Shown: positions 43,101 through 52,433, counted from the first letter of the stretch. The stretch: 64,000 bases of DNA from Gimesia chilikensis (GCF_007744075.1 NZ_CP036266.1:6809248-6873247), one strand, 5' to 3'. The notes: a model not told the origin generated them from the letters alone. Translations and numbers: made by a program.

Positions 43101-43753
43101 AACTTTACCGACAGGTCCAGACCGACCTGGGTGAAGACCCGCAGGATCTGGAACGACGCAAAACAGCTACGGAAACAGTGGCCAGCAATCAGGCAGCTCA
43201 GCTGCAGGAAGCTCCTCCAGCGAATACTCAGCAGCAGGTGGCACAGCAGTCACAAGAGGAGGCTGCTGCCCAGGGAGGCTCCAGCACCATTCTGTTCCTG
43301 GTCGTGATTTTACTGGGAATCGGTGGTGCCGCGGCATTCTTCTTCTTTGGTCTCAAAGGGAAGAAATCGCGGCCCTCTTACCAGTTTGCTGCCAGTGGAA
43401 CTGCATCTGCTGATATCAATATTGCTCCGCCTCCAGCGTCTCCTAAACCGAGTCGCTCCAAACCGGAAAAAGCCTCTCGACCGGCTCCTGTGATAGACAA
43501 ACCACAGCCTAAGAAACCGGCTCCTGAGAAAACCGCGAGTAAAGAGACAAGCAGTAAAGAGAAATCTTCTTCCAGCAGTTCCGGAAAAGAGAAACGGAAA
43601 CTGACTCCTGAAGAGATTGCAGCCCGCAAGGCCAAGTTGGCTCAGATGTCGCCCGAAGAACTGGCGGCACGCAAAGCCGCGATTGCCAAGAAAAAGGCGG
43701 CCCAGGCCAAACAGCAGAAGAAATCAAAACCCGGCTCAGACAGCGAATCCTAG
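40118..43753 (+). CDS. Large TPR protein with signal peptide and C-terminal membrane helix
   Basis: A 1211-residue envelope protein. A signal peptide (MRLFHFVSIVTLFTVLTFAS) precedes a long stretch of TPR-like helices across about residues 30-1000 (for example YLEFVQGLREKNYHDIALDY; NANFAK-type repeats of about 34). Then come a Gln/Ala-rich linker, one membrane helix (TILFLVVILLGIGGAAAFFF, about 1063-1083) and a Lys/Ser/Pro-rich tail whose end repeats AARKAKLAQMSPEELAARKA. It heads an operon with a second TPR protein and ExbB/ExbD-like genes, suggesting a scaffold for a proton-driven envelope machine. Confidence 0.75.
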   Translation: MRLFHFVSIVTLFTVLTFASSLPAEEQYLEFVQGLREKNYHDIALDYLNQIEAAKETPKEVRELIPFERAMTLMLFSRTQKLPEEQEETLNKALAQLELFAKQNPNHPKAGTANTERGKIILEKAEVEVRKAESPSEQNNKKAHQEAARKLIAQARSIFQKAYDQHEKTWKSFPATFIDKNKEPEKYEARAKAEIQFMSAQLDLAQCTYAEAQTYDPGSADFNRLLKKASEEYAKIHERYRSQVGGLYARMWQGKCFEEQGELGRALGIYNELLGHPGKSQPIRQLKDNILQFRLICLNDEKKKDYQLVINEAEQWLKENRSRRRTAVGQGITWELARAQEALATQEGVKPADQERILRQALTNARFVNAFRGKFRDVSRLMIGRINAKIQGRAGGDPEDFATAYGLGQDRIQQTKTLKEKVAAAKTPADKKKAQVELDQFMEETARLLKLGLKLADKKTDPKELDHARFLLCYTYYNLRRSYECAVLGEFVANYHDKDSSQVALDAAYLALAGYLQAYNDSPKEQRYVDNQHMESICNLITEKWPESDRANDAKIQLGNIYSQTERPVEAAKWYSKVPASAPQYVDAQIKAGQAYWNSYLTALARRSDDKPANLNEWASLAEKHLRTGIAATEKKVPAKDPAPEILTAAKTSLAQIALDKGNYQEAIDILGKDPHSVLKAIYVAKGKKRPARGVQSSEFANLVYQLQLRGYIGLQQIDLARKAMQQLEESASGSGGEAITDMYRQLGEKITEEIERLKATGDTKRLADVRKSLETFLNDIFKRKDQTYGSLVWIGETYYGMGLGASEDPATARKYFDKAAAAFEEIKKRQAATGDFIPGNFEVGITLRLVNCKREQDEFEAALTLLTPVLKEKDKSPEVQFEAAKILMDWAESGQGNSNEKYMQAINGMQLENGALIRGWAYLARLLSKSMASSGRDDLKKMYYDAQYNSIDTRRKYGIASNDVSQLEMAKSEANVFAQISVDLPDDVYERFNQLYRQVQTDLGEDPQDLERRKTATETVASNQAAQLQEAPPANTQQQVAQQSQEEAAAQGGSSTILFLVVILLGIGGAAAFFFFGLKGKKSRPSYQFAASGTASADINIAPPPASPKPSRSKPEKASRPAPVIDKPQPKKPAPEKTASKETSSKEKSSSSSSGKEKRKLTPEEIAARKAKLAQMSPEELAARKAAIAKKKAAQAKQQKKSKPGSDSES

Positions 43754-43862
43754 AACCATGGTTCCAGGACCGCTCAGCGAAACCGGTCGTTATATTGACT
43801 GATTGATTTAGATAAGACAATTTGAGAAAAGTTATTTCATACCGTTGGGGAGTAATCAACTT

Positions 43863-44906
43863 ATGAAACGTTCCATCTGTTTCAGTTTGATGGCGTTAGC
43901 AGGCTCACTGCTCTGGGGCACCGCATCCGCGTCTGCTGCAGATACCGTTTATACTAATTCAGGCAGTCCGCAGCTGGGTGATGTCAGTGGCTACACCAAG
44001 ACGGAACTGTCACTCAAACGCGGTTCGACCACCGAAAAGATCCCTGCAAATGATATCGAACGGATTCGCTGGGACGGGGAACCGCCGCAGCTGAATATCG
44101 CCCGTAACCAGGAACAGAACGGCAACTATACTGAAGCCCTGGCCGAATATAAAAAAGCCGAGTCTGGCGCAAGCGAGAATCTGAAGAAGAACCTGCAGTT
44201 CATGATCGCCCGGGCCAGCCTGAAAAAAGCCCAGTCCAATGCTGCAGAGCTGGACAACGCGATTAAACTGCTCGACGCTTTTATCAAAGCCAATCCGGAT
44301 CACTTCCGCTATTACCCCGCGGAAAAGCTCCTCGGGGAAGCCTATCTGGCCAAAAAAGATTATGCCAATGCGAACACCGCTTTTGGAAAAGTGGAACGGT
44401 CTCCCTGGAAAGACTACCAGATGGATGCCAAAAATATGAAGGCACGCGTCATGCTGGCCCAGGGGAACACCAAAGGTGCTCTGGACGCTTTCAATGCCGT
44501 CGCCAAAATGGATGGCAAATCCGAAGGAGAACTGGCCAGCAAAAGGGCTGCTCAACTGGGCAGCGCCTTATGTCTGGAAAAAGAGGGGAAACCCAAAGAA
44601 GCGATCCAGCTGCTGGATGACATGATTAAGAATGTCAATTCTCAGCAGAAAGCCCTGCTGGCAGAAGCTTACATCAAAAAAGGTGACTGCTACCAGGCAC
44701 TGGGTGAATCCAAAGAAGCTCTGATTGCTTATCTGCATGTCGACGTCCTGTTCCCGTCAGAACCTGGTCTGCACGCAGAAGCGCTGTACCACCTCTCCAA
44801 TCTCTGGGGAAAAGTGCAGAAGCCAGAGCGGGGTGCGGAAGCACGAGCCGTCCTGCAGCAGCAGTATCCGGACAGCGAATGGTCGCAAAAAGCCTCAGGA
44901 AGCTAA
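43863..44906 (+). CDS. Secreted TPR-repeat protein
   Basis: A 347-residue protein with a signal peptide (MKRSICFSLMALAGSLLWGT, cleavage near ASA-AD) and TPR-like repeats from about residue 75 to the end (NYTEALAEYKKAES; YPAEKLLGEAYLAKKDYANA). An N-terminal beta segment (TELSLKRGSTTEKIPANDIE) precedes them. ATG 43863 is used; the longer frame begins at 43845. It follows the large TPR gene by about 110 bp and comes before the ExbB-like gene, so it is probably a periplasmic partner in the same machine. Confidence 0.75.
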   Translation: MKRSICFSLMALAGSLLWGTASASAADTVYTNSGSPQLGDVSGYTKTELSLKRGSTTEKIPANDIERIRWDGEPPQLNIARNQEQNGNYTEALAEYKKAESGASENLKKNLQFMIARASLKKAQSNAAELDNAIKLLDAFIKANPDHFRYYPAEKLLGEAYLAKKDYANANTAFGKVERSPWKDYQMDAKNMKARVMLAQGNTKGALDAFNAVAKMDGKSEGELASKRAAQLGSALCLEKEGKPKEAIQLLDDMIKNVNSQQKALLAEAYIKKGDCYQALGESKEALIAYLHVDVLFPSEPGLHAEALYHLSNLWGKVQKPERGAEARAVLQQQYPDSEWSQKASGS

Positions 44907-45070
44907 TATTCGTTACGAATGTCAGTTTGCTGGCAAGAAACCGCATGTCTACCCTTTACAAGCCAAATTTGGCCAATAAATAATAACGACCACAAGCATT
45001 TACGACTTCCAGGTACAAAAACGAAATATCCACGATTAACACTCCTTTCAGTAGACCGGAGAACACAACG

Positions 45071-45967
45071 ATGATGATGGGGAATTCCTTGGAACGGAAT
45101 CAGACTTCACTGACTTACCGCAGCCTGAGCCTGTTTTTACTGCTAGCCGTCCTGATGACACCGCTGGGGCTGACCGCCCGCAGCTTTGCATACCAGGATG
45201 AAGCTGCTCCTGCCGGTGAAGCACCTGCCGCTAACGAAGCCCCCGCTGGTGAAGCACCCGCGGCTGGAGAAGCCCCTGCTGGCGAAGCACCTGCAGCCGG
45301 TGGAGCTCAGCCTGCTGCCAACGGTCCCGCACCTGCTGCTGCCTCTGAAAGCTTCCTGTCCTGGATGATTCGCGCTTCCGGTTTCTTCGGTCTGATCCTG
45401 TTGCTGCTGTCCTTCCTGATGGTTGCCTTGATCATGGCTAACGTACTTTCGATTCGTCGCGACAACCTGATGCCACCTGATCTGATCGGTGCCTTTGAAG
45501 AAAAGCTGAATAACAAAGATTACCAGGGAGCCTTCGAGCTGGCAAAAAGCGATGACTCATTCGTCGCCCGCGTACTGGCAGCGGGCCTGAGCAAACTGAA
45601 CCAGGGTTACTCAGAAGCCGTCGAAGGGATGCAGGAAGTCGGCGAAGACGAAAACATGGCTATGGAACACAAGCTGAGCTACCTGGCTCTGATTGGTGCC
45701 ATCGCTCCCATGATCGGACTGATGGGTACGGTGTATGGTATGATTTTGAGCTTCCAGACCATCGCTAACTCGGCAACTTCCCCCAAACCTTCCGAACTGG
45801 CTGACGGTATTTCGACCGCTCTGTTTACCACACTGGAAGGTCTGACCGTTGCGATTCCCGCGATGATTTTCTACAGCCTGTTGCGAAACCGGGTTGCCCG
45901 CTTCTCACTGGAAGTCGGCATGATCAGCGAAAGCCTGATGAACCGTTTCTCTTCCAGCAGTAAATAA
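45071..45967 (+). CDS. MotA/TolQ/ExbB proton-channel family protein
   Basis: A 298-residue inner-membrane protein that pairs with ExbD-type subunits to couple proton flow to work at the envelope. It has a signal-like N-terminal helix, then a repeat-rich linker (about residues 42-92) of APAGEAPAA-type units, then three membrane helices as in TolQ/ExbB: about 100-128, 195-223 (IGAIAPMIGLMGTVYGMILS) and 245-275. The conserved MIGLMGTVYGM segment is present. The proline/alanine/glutamate linker is an unusual addition to the family. Confidence 0.85.
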   Translation: MMMGNSLERNQTSLTYRSLSLFLLLAVLMTPLGLTARSFAYQDEAAPAGEAPAANEAPAGEAPAAGEAPAGEAPAAGGAQPAANGPAPAAASESFLSWMIRASGFFGLILLLLSFLMVALIMANVLSIRRDNLMPPDLIGAFEEKLNNKDYQGAFELAKSDDSFVARVLAAGLSKLNQGYSEAVEGMQEVGEDENMAMEHKLSYLALIGAIAPMIGLMGTVYGMILSFQTIANSATSPKPSELADGISTALFTTLEGLTVAIPAMIFYSLLRNRVARFSLEVGMISESLMNRFSSSSK

Positions 45968-46039
45968 ACCGCTAATTTCCAGCAGAGTCACTGTCTCTTA
46001 AACTGAGCAGTGACTTCTGTCGGAGAAAAGAGTGAACCG

Positions 46040-46510
46040 ATGAAAATCAAATCAAAGAAGCCGGCTGTGGCTGACGTTGACATGACCCCCATGATCGACA
46101 TCGTCTTTCAGCTCATTGCATTCTTCATGGTGATTACCAACTTCGAGCAGATCCAGGCAGACGAACGGGTGAAACTCCCTTCCGACTCCCTGGCCAAACC
46201 GCCCGAAGTCAAAGCCGCTGATGAACTGGTTCTGAACATTGGCTTCGAACGTAATTCTCAAGGAGAAATTACCGACCCCGAAGCCTATATTTTTTATAAC
46301 GGTGAACCAATTCCAGTACTGAAATTCGGCCCTAAACTGGAACAGGAAGCCCGTATCTACAAGCAGAAGAACCAGGATCCCAAAGAGGTACCTGTGATTC
46401 TGCGGGCTGATGCGCTCGTTAAAACGGGGCTGGTTCAGGATTTGATCAAGCTCGCCCAGGAGAACGGTTTCACTAAGTTTGCCTTCAAGGCGACGCAGAA
46501 GATTCAATAA
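46040..46510 (+). CDS. ExbD/TolR family protein (first copy)
   Basis: A 156-residue protein with the N-terminal motif DVDMTPMIDIVFQLIAFFMV, whose aspartate lies in the single membrane helix and takes part in proton translocation in ExbD/TolR, followed by a periplasmic domain. ATG 46040 is preferred to GTG 46010. It is cotranscribed with the ExbB-like gene and a second ExbD-like gene, so a heteromeric complex is likely. Confidence 0.85.
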   Translation: MKIKSKKPAVADVDMTPMIDIVFQLIAFFMVITNFEQIQADERVKLPSDSLAKPPEVKAADELVLNIGFERNSQGEITDPEAYIFYNGEPIPVLKFGPKLEQEARIYKQKNQDPKEVPVILRADALVKTGLVQDLIKLAQENGFTKFAFKATQKIQ

Positions 46511-46566
46511 CGCTATCTTTCAACGCATCAATGCATGCAAGTATTCAATAACAGGAACAGGTTCCT

Positions 46567-47079
46567 ATGAAGTTACGCAGCTCAGGCCGGGAAGCAGAAA
46601 AAATCGAGCCCCAGATGGCGCCGATGATTGACGTGGTTTTCCAGCTGTTGATCTTCTTCATGCTGACGCTGAACATTGTTGAACCCGAAGGGGATTTCAA
46701 CGTCAACATGCCGATCACGGACAGTAATACTCCGGCTGAAGACCCGAATATTTTCCCGGATATCAAAGTTCGCCTGGTCGCCAATGAAGATGGCTCGCTG
46801 AATACGATCCGTCTGGGTCAGGTCAATCTGGGTAACGGTCCCAATGTCTTTGCCGGTCTGAATCATGAGATTTTGAAGATCATCGGCAAACCGGGTAACC
46901 CGATCACCAAGGATATGGAAGTCGAGATCGAAGCTGACTACAACCTGCATTACGAATACACCCTGAAGGCCGTCAGTGCCTGCACAGGGCGGCTCGATTC
47001 TTCGGGCAAGCATATCATTCGTTATATTGAAAAGATCAAATTTGCCCCTCCCGTCGGTGGTCCCGCGGCGGGCAGTTAA
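46567..47079 (+). CDS. ExbD/TolR family protein (second copy)
   Basis: A 170-residue protein with QMAPMIDVVFQLLIFFMLTL, the ExbD membrane helix with its conserved aspartate, and a periplasmic domain of about 130 residues. It differs strongly from the preceding copy, so the two are likely to have separate roles in one complex. It is the last gene of the operon, ending 18 bp before a terminator. Confidence 0.85.
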   Translation: MKLRSSGREAEKIEPQMAPMIDVVFQLLIFFMLTLNIVEPEGDFNVNMPITDSNTPAEDPNIFPDIKVRLVANEDGSLNTIRLGQVNLGNGPNVFAGLNHEILKIIGKPGNPITKDMEVEIEADYNLHYEYTLKAVSACTGRLDSSGKHIIRYIEKIKFAPPVGGPAAGS

Positions 47080-47096
47080 GCAGAGAATTTTTCGCT

Positions 47097-47132
47097 AAAA
47101 TGCTTACAGATATCCAAATCTGTGAGCATTTT
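47097..47132 (+). terminator. Terminator of the TPR/ExbB/ExbD operon
   Basis: A 15 bp stem (AAAATGCTTACAGAT, 47097-47111, with 47118-47132; one G.T pair, loop ATCCAA) is followed by TTTTTTC. It follows the second ExbD gene and marks the operon end. Confidence 0.9.
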
Positions 47133-47807
47133 TTCATTGGTGGCGACTCTCTTTTTTAATGACACCAATGTCCAACTCAAGCCACACCTGAAATTCATGC
47201 AGGAAACGGTTCTAACCGAATCTTTTTCAGTAGCAGGTAATCTGGGGTTAGGCTATAGTGTACGATCATCCTTAACCCGTAATACGGGCGTAAGGTTTAT
47301 AATAACAGCTTGATCTATGCCGGCTCACCAGCCGGAAACAAGCTGCAGCATGTTGTGTGTTTGGGAGATCACACAATGATTTTGTTGCCTCGGTATCTGT
47401 TACCGGGATGCCTGTTGAAGAACTTTTATTGGTTTCTACAAAATTTGATGAAGGAAGTGACGAGGTCCTGCATTGAAAATGAACCAGCACCAACCGGCCC
47501 ATTCACGAACAGATTGCACCCCTCAGGACAGGGATCTTCTACGAGATCCTTCCCACCGGATGCGTTCTTCAGACGAGTTGATTAATCAACTGCATTGATT
47601 CAACCACTCTGATCACCGACTCAAAATCATTCCCAAACTCTCTGGATGTCTTACACCCGTTTCAGAGTTCAGGAATGTTTCTGGATCTACACCCCAGGCT
47701 GTCGAACAGTCCCCGGATGTGGAAGTATGCGATGCGTGTCAGCGTTCAGGAGTCATAGGGAACAACTAACTAGAAGTTTGCCTTATACCTGAAGTGACCT
47801 AATACCA
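47133..47807. other. Intergenic region without a supported gene
   Basis: About 675 bp. A short hairpin lies at 47320-47335 (CCGGCT/AGCCGG). A plus-strand frame at 47310-47585 has no recognisable protein features. The right end should hold the promoter of the PIN/TRAM gene. Confidence 0.5.
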
Positions 47808-48821
47808 ATGTTGTTAATCAGTATTCGAGTGCTCTACGCCTTTGTCTGTGCGGGAGCCATCGCAACGTACGTCAGCTCTAACCCGCCCAGCCCCGTGGAT
47901 CAGTACCCCCTGATCGCATTTGTGCTGCTTATGATGTTGACCCAGGGCGTCACCTGCCTGGACCTGCTCATCAGCCAGAAGCGAATCGAGGTGATGTCTG
48001 CCATTTATTTCGGCCTGCTGGTCGGCGTTCTGCTCAGCTATCTGCTGATCCAGGCATTAAGCCCGGTAATTTCCAAAACGCCATGGGGGGAAGGTGTGGT
48101 GATGATCTCGACGCTGACGCTCCCCTACCTGTGTATATCGTTTCTCTTACAGACGAAGGACGATTTCCGTTTCATCGTGCCTTACGTTGAGTTCTCACGG
48201 GAACTGAAGGGGGGCCGTCCCCTGGTGCTGGACAGTAGCGCCCTGATTGATGGTCGTATTGCCGACGTTGTGGAAACCAAGATCCTTGACTCAGAAATGG
48301 TAGTTCCTGACTTCATCCTGAAAGAGGTTCAGGATATTGCCGATAGCAGTGACAAAGTCCGGCGTGTCCGGGGCCGTCGCGGCCTGGATATTCTTTCTGC
48401 CTTGCAGAATAATCCGAACGTCGACATCTCAATGTACGATGCCAAAGAGACAGAAAAAGAAAAGGGACTCACCGTCGATCAGCGACTGGTGGTGGCAGCG
48501 AAAAAACTGGGGGGAAGAGTTGTGACTAACGACTTCAACCTCAACAAGGTCGCCAGTGTGCAGGGGGTCGATGTCATCAACCTGAACGATGTCGCCAACT
48601 CGCTGAAACCGCGTTACCTGCCTGGGGAACACATCCAGTTGAAAATCATCAAGGAAGGGGAATCCCAGGGACAGGGTGTGGGTTACCTGGACGACGGAAC
48701 GATGGTGGTCTGCGAACAGGCCAATCACCTGGTGGGACGCGACGTGGATGCCGTGGTAACCAGTGTGCTGCAGAGCAGTGCCGGCCGCATGATCTTTGGC
48801 CGCGTCACCGAAAGCCGCTAA
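47808..48821 (+). CDS. PIN/TRAM-domain membrane protein (YacL-like)
   Basis: A 337-residue protein: four membrane helices (about residues 3-25, 35-55, 62-85, 95-118), then a PIN nuclease-like domain (about 140-260; [20 protein letters not shown] with its first acidic site and [12 protein letters not shown] with another) and a C-terminal TRAM domain (about 270-330) that may bind RNA. The order membrane-PIN-TRAM matches the YacL family. Enzymatic activity is unproven in most members. It overlaps no neighbour and stands alone on its strand before a Nudix gene 15 bp downstream. Confidence 0.85.
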   Translation: MLLISIRVLYAFVCAGAIATYVSSNPPSPVDQYPLIAFVLLMMLTQGVTCLDLLISQKRIEVMSAIYFGLLVGVLLSYLLIQALSPVISKTPWGEGVVMISTLTLPYLCISFLLQTKDDFRFIVPYVEFSRELKGGRPLVLDSSALIDGRIADVVETKILDSEMVVPDFILKEVQDIADSSDKVRRVRGRRGLDILSALQNNPNVDISMYDAKETEKEKGLTVDQRLVVAAKKLGGRVVTNDFNLNKVASVQGVDVINLNDVANSLKPRYLPGEHIQLKIIKEGESQGQGVGYLDDGTMVVCEQANHLVGRDVDAVVTSVLQSSAGRMIFGRVTESR

Positions 48822-48836
48822 CCCCATTCACAGCGG

Positions 48837-49262
48837 ATGTCTGTTATGAATGAGCGCAAAACGAACCGGATCGGAATTGCCGTTGTGGAACACCAGCGGC
48901 AGTTCCTGATCGGTGTACGTGATCACTCGACAACTCTCGCAGGGCATCATGAGTTTCCAGGGGGGAAATGTGAACCCGGGGAAGCCCCGGACGTCTGCGC
49001 CGCCCGAGAGTGTCTTGAAGAGACGGGGCTTTCTGTTCGCCCCGCGGAGGAACTGCTCTACGTCGAACACGCGTACGATCATGCAGACGTGTTGTTGCAT
49101 TTCTGGTTATGTCACCCGGAACCAGCTGTGCCCGCTCATCTGCTCACAGAAGACCTGAAAGGGTTCCGTTGGATCCCGGCTGAGGAACTGCCCGCCTTAA
49201 ATTTTCCCGCCGCAAATGCGCCGCTGATCGATCTGCTGATCAACGCCTACGTTCGCAGCTGA
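48837..49262 (+). CDS. Nudix hydrolase (MutT/8-oxo-dGTP-ase-like)
   Basis: A 141-residue Nudix protein. The Nudix box is intact: GGKCEPGEAPDVCAARECLE then ETGLSV, which fits GX5EX7REUXEEXGU. The short, single-domain form with a beta start RIGIAVVEHQRQFLIGVRDH resembles MutT enzymes that remove oxidised nucleotides. It lies 15 bp after the PIN gene and may be cotranscribed. ATG 48846 is an alternative start. Confidence 0.85.
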   Translation: MSVMNERKTNRIGIAVVEHQRQFLIGVRDHSTTLAGHHEFPGGKCEPGEAPDVCAARECLEETGLSVRPAEELLYVEHAYDHADVLLHFWLCHPEPAVPAHLLTEDLKGFRWIPAEELPALNFPAANAPLIDLLINAYVRS

Positions 49263-49402
49263 CAACTACTGAATTTACGCCTCGCTAGTGGAATTCCACC
49301 CGTCAGATCCGATTTGACAAGGCCGTTCCATGGCCTAAACTTCAGAGTCGTATTTAAACACCTCAATGGTATTAATCCCTATCTGAAGCGGGCTGGAATA
49401 GA

Positions 49403-50464
49403 ATGGGCTATTCAATCACTCAGGCACAACCGAGTGACGATCAGGAAGAACTGATTTCCCTGATTAATCGGAATTTTGATAAAAATGATTCCCAGTGGTT
49501 CGACTGGTCGCATCGACAGAATCCCTTCGGGCAAAACTACTGCTGGCTCGCCCGGGAAGAAGGAGCCGGGAAGCTGATCGGTTCTACGGGGCTGCTCAGC
49601 CGACGTATGAATTATCAGGGAGAGCCTCTATATTTTGGTCAGGCCGAGGCGATTAACATTGATCCCGAACATCGCTCTGCCCAGGCTGCCATCAAGTTGC
49701 AACGAGCATTGGTTTCGCATCTTCCGGAAACCGACTTCAAGTTCGTGTACGGTATGACGGAAACCGCCGCTGCCGTGTTCCAGCGCTGTCGCTACAAAAA
49801 AGTCGGCACCTTCCAGCACTGGGTAATGCCGCTGCGAAGCGAGTATAAGCTCAAAAATAAAATCTCAAACCCGCTAGTGAGAAAAGGAGCAGCCACCTTT
49901 GTTGATCTGGGGCTGCGTCTCTATTCACTGGAGTCTCGAACGTTCCTGTCACCGCGACTCAACACCAATTTTGAAGCCCCCTTTGATGAACGGTTTCATG
50001 ATCTGTTCACTCGGCATTCACAGGATTTGATCACAGTAGAACGGACGCGTGAATTTCTGGAATGGCGTTTCTGCCAGGAGCCGACTTCCCGATTCCAGAT
50101 TATGACACTGGAAAACAGAGAGCAGGAACTGCTGGGATACATCGTGTATGTGATCGGCGAGACAGGCAGAAACGGAGACCACGCTGCCGGGATTCAGGAC
50201 TTCTTCTACAAAGATGAATCGACTCTCAAGACCATGCTGGCTGCTTTTATTCAGCAGTGCCGACAGATCGGGATGGATTCGATCGTCATGAATTATTTCG
50301 GTCGACAGGAAATCGGGAAGCTGTTATCGCGCTTCGGATTTTTCCAACGCAAGTCGGCGACTCAGGTCTTCGTATATCAGAACCCTCAGTTCTCTGATTT
50401 ACAGAAGGATACGATCCTCGACCCGGAACACTGGCATCTGACCAACGCCGAGCTGCTGTCTTAA
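49403..50464 (+). CDS. GNAT-fold N-acetyltransferase-like protein
   Basis: A 353-residue protein with an N-terminal GNAT domain: LISLINRNFDKNDSQWFDWS, AREEGAGKLIGSTGLLSRRM and the region IDPEHRSAQAAIKLQRALVS that corresponds to the acetyl-CoA binding strand and helix. A second, similar half follows (about 200-340, FLEWRFCQEPTSRFQIMTLE), so the protein may be a tandem GNAT, as in some planctomycete proteins. Substrate unknown. It is a single gene with the next gene convergent 30 bp away. Confidence 0.75.
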   Translation: MGYSITQAQPSDDQEELISLINRNFDKNDSQWFDWSHRQNPFGQNYCWLAREEGAGKLIGSTGLLSRRMNYQGEPLYFGQAEAINIDPEHRSAQAAIKLQRALVSHLPETDFKFVYGMTETAAAVFQRCRYKKVGTFQHWVMPLRSEYKLKNKISNPLVRKGAATFVDLGLRLYSLESRTFLSPRLNTNFEAPFDERFHDLFTRHSQDLITVERTREFLEWRFCQEPTSRFQIMTLENREQELLGYIVYVIGETGRNGDHAAGIQDFFYKDESTLKTMLAAFIQQCRQIGMDSIVMNYFGRQEIGKLLSRFGFFQRKSATQVFVYQNPQFSDLQKDTILDPEHWHLTNAELLS

Positions 50465-50494
50465 GCAGCCACAGTCTTAGCAGTCACAAACTGG

Positions 50495-50890
50495 TTATTG
50501 TGCGTTATTGTTCCGTCTGCGCTGTTCGCGGGCTCGCATTTCGGCGGCCCCGGCCGAGTTGGTATGGTTACCAGCAGTCGCCAGGGTGGGGATACCATAA
50601 CCGAAGCCTTTGAGGCCATTGAACCAGAGCTGATTCCCACTGAAGGGATCGAGACAGTAAGTGTATCCATCAATGGAGACAAACAGCTGTTCTTCATCCA
50701 CCATGACCGCAACATAGCCGGAGCGACCTTTAGGCGCTTTCCAGCTCCAGATCAGAGCACCGGTGTCTCGGTCTAATGCCAGAACACGCGAGTTGAATCC
50801 GAGGAAGAGCAGATCGTTGATCTCGTAAGAGTCGGTTCTGCGTGGTCTCTGATCGGAGAACGCATTGTCATCCAGAAATCCGCCACTCAT
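50495..50890 (-). CDS. PQQ-like beta-propeller fragment protein
   Basis: A 131-residue protein with two blades typical of PQQ-like propellers: VLALDRDTGALIWSWKAP and YTYCLDPFSGNQLWFN, each with the DxxTGxxxW-like motif. It lacks a signal peptide and is too short for a full propeller, which suggests a truncated paralogue or an accessory blade protein. Followed by an Arg/Asn-rich tail (about residues 108-131). Its start lies 80 bp downstream of the TPR lipoprotein gene on the same strand, so they may be cotranscribed. Confidence 0.65.
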   Translation of the reverse strand: MSGGFLDDNAFSDQRPRRTDSYEINDLLFLGFNSRVLALDRDTGALIWSWKAPKGRSGYVAVMVDEEQLFVSIDGYTYCLDPFSGNQLWFNGLKGFGYGIPTLATAGNHTNSAGAAEMRAREQRRRNNNAQ

Positions 50891-50969
50891 GGGAACAGTT
50901 CCTGATTGAGTTGTGAAACAGGTCTGGCTCCCGATTTTCTGCCGTTGTCGAAGCCACTCTGAGAACGGA

Positions 50970-52433
50970 TTAATCGATGGGACGGATCACGGGTTTTGCA
51001 GCCGTTTTCTCTTTATTCAGCTTTTCCGGTCCCAGGGAAGGATCGATGGCAACTGCACGTTCGAAATCTTCAGCCGCCAGTTTATGCTTGCCCTGCTTCT
51101 TGTAATTTTCAGAGCGTTTCAGATATGCCTGGGCGACGACTTCGTCAATCCGGCGGGCACGTTCAAAATCGCGCAAAGCATGATCGAGATCGCCCCGTTG
51201 CATGAAGGCATCGCCGCGGACTGAATAAGCCTCGGGATTCGGCTGGATTTTGATGGAACGCGAACATTCCTGAATACAACGATCCAGCTCTTTCTCTTCA
51301 AGATAGAGTGCGCCCCGAATCAGGTAACCGCGGCCGGTATCCTGGGTCAGTTCGACGATCTTCGCGTAATCCTGCATGGCAGATTCGCGTTCTTCTGAAG
51401 CGAGAAAGAACTGTGCCCGTTCCAGCAGCAACTCGGTATTTTCCGGATCCTTAACCAGCTGCTCATTGATGGCAGCCAGTTGCTGTAACCAGACCAGCTT
51501 CTGTTTGTCCGCGTCTGCTTTTTTCTTGTCACCCGCTGACTCATAAGCCGTCATCCGTTGACGATAGAACTTCTGGTTCTGTGGGCTGAGTTCAATTGCC
51601 TTTGTGAAATCGGCAATCGCCTTGTCGTATTTTTCCTGCTTCTGCCAGGCCAGTCCCCGGTTATCATAAGCGTTCAGATACTTCGGGTTTTCCTGGATGA
51701 CTTTGTTTAAGATCTTAATCGCCTCATCACCCTCACCCAGATTCATCAGTGTGAATCCCAGGTTGTTCATGGCGTCCAGGCTGTCCGGTTTGATCTTGAG
51801 CACCTGCTCGAAATCAGCACGGGCTTCCTTGAGCTTGCCAGACGTCGCGAAGAGCAACCCACGGTTATTGTAAGCATGGTGACTGTCGGGCTTGAGTTCG
51901 ATCGCTTTGGTGAAATCGTTCAACGCGAGCTGTCCGCCGCCCCGGGTCATGAAAAACAGTGCCCGCGTATAATAATACTGGGCAACTCCAGGCTGCATGT
52001 CGATGGCTTTGGTCAAGTCCACGATGGCATTGGCGTCCTGCTTCAGGTCTGCCCAGGCGCTGCCTCGATGGAAATAGTATTTGGCGACCTGGGGATTCAG
52101 CGTAATGGCCGAGTTGAGTACCCGCGTCGCGTCAGGCAGCTTGCCCTGTTTAATCAAGGCACGTGCCTGCAGGAACAGCTCTTCCGCTTTCTTCTGAGCG
52201 GCCTGATCGACAGACGCCTGCTGTACCGCAGGTTCAGAGGCAGATGGTGTCTCGACTGGCTTCGCACCGGCCTCCGGTTTCACGGCGGCGGTGTCCTGCT
52301 GCGCAGCCTGCTTTTGCTCCACGGATTGTGCTTCATCTGATTTAACTGCTTGCTGTGCAGCTGGTTGCGACTCAGCACCACATCCACTTACCAGAAAGAA
52401 ACCGACCAGCATCCCTGCAATCTGACGCTTCAT
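50970..52433 (-). CDS. TPR-repeat lipoprotein
   Basis: A 487-residue protein starting with a lipoprotein signal (MKRQIAGMLVGFFLVSGC, lipobox at VSGC). A Gln/Ala-rich linker (about 20-90) leads to about ten TPR units from about residue 95 to the end, such as YYFHRGSAWADLKQDANAIV and YNNRGLLFATSGKLKEARAD. The repeats show the NxAL-type spacing with conserved Gly and Tyr. It would be anchored in the outer or inner membrane facing the periplasm and bind partners. Separate from the TPR operon at 40-45 kb. Confidence 0.8.
   Translation of the reverse strand: MKRQIAGMLVGFFLVSGCGAESQPAAQQAVKSDEAQSVEQKQAAQQDTAAVKPEAGAKPVETPSASEPAVQQASVDQAAQKKAEELFLQARALIKQGKLPDATRVLNSAITLNPQVAKYYFHRGSAWADLKQDANAIVDLTKAIDMQPGVAQYYYTRALFFMTRGGGQLALNDFTKAIELKPDSHHAYNNRGLLFATSGKLKEARADFEQVLKIKPDSLDAMNNLGFTLMNLGEGDEAIKILNKVIQENPKYLNAYDNRGLAWQKQEKYDKAIADFTKAIELSPQNQKFYRQRMTAYESAGDKKKADADKQKLVWLQQLAAINEQLVKDPENTELLLERAQFFLASEERESAMQDYAKIVELTQDTGRGYLIRGALYLEEKELDRCIQECSRSIKIQPNPEAYSVRGDAFMQRGDLDHALRDFERARRIDEVVAQAYLKRSENYKKQGKHKLAAEDFERAVAIDPSLGPEKLNKEKTAAKPVIRPID

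Noticed and set aside
47310-47585. 91-codon plus-strand frame after the ExbD operon
   Set aside because: It starts downstream of a terminator without a ribosome binding site, and the sequence has no domain-like pattern.
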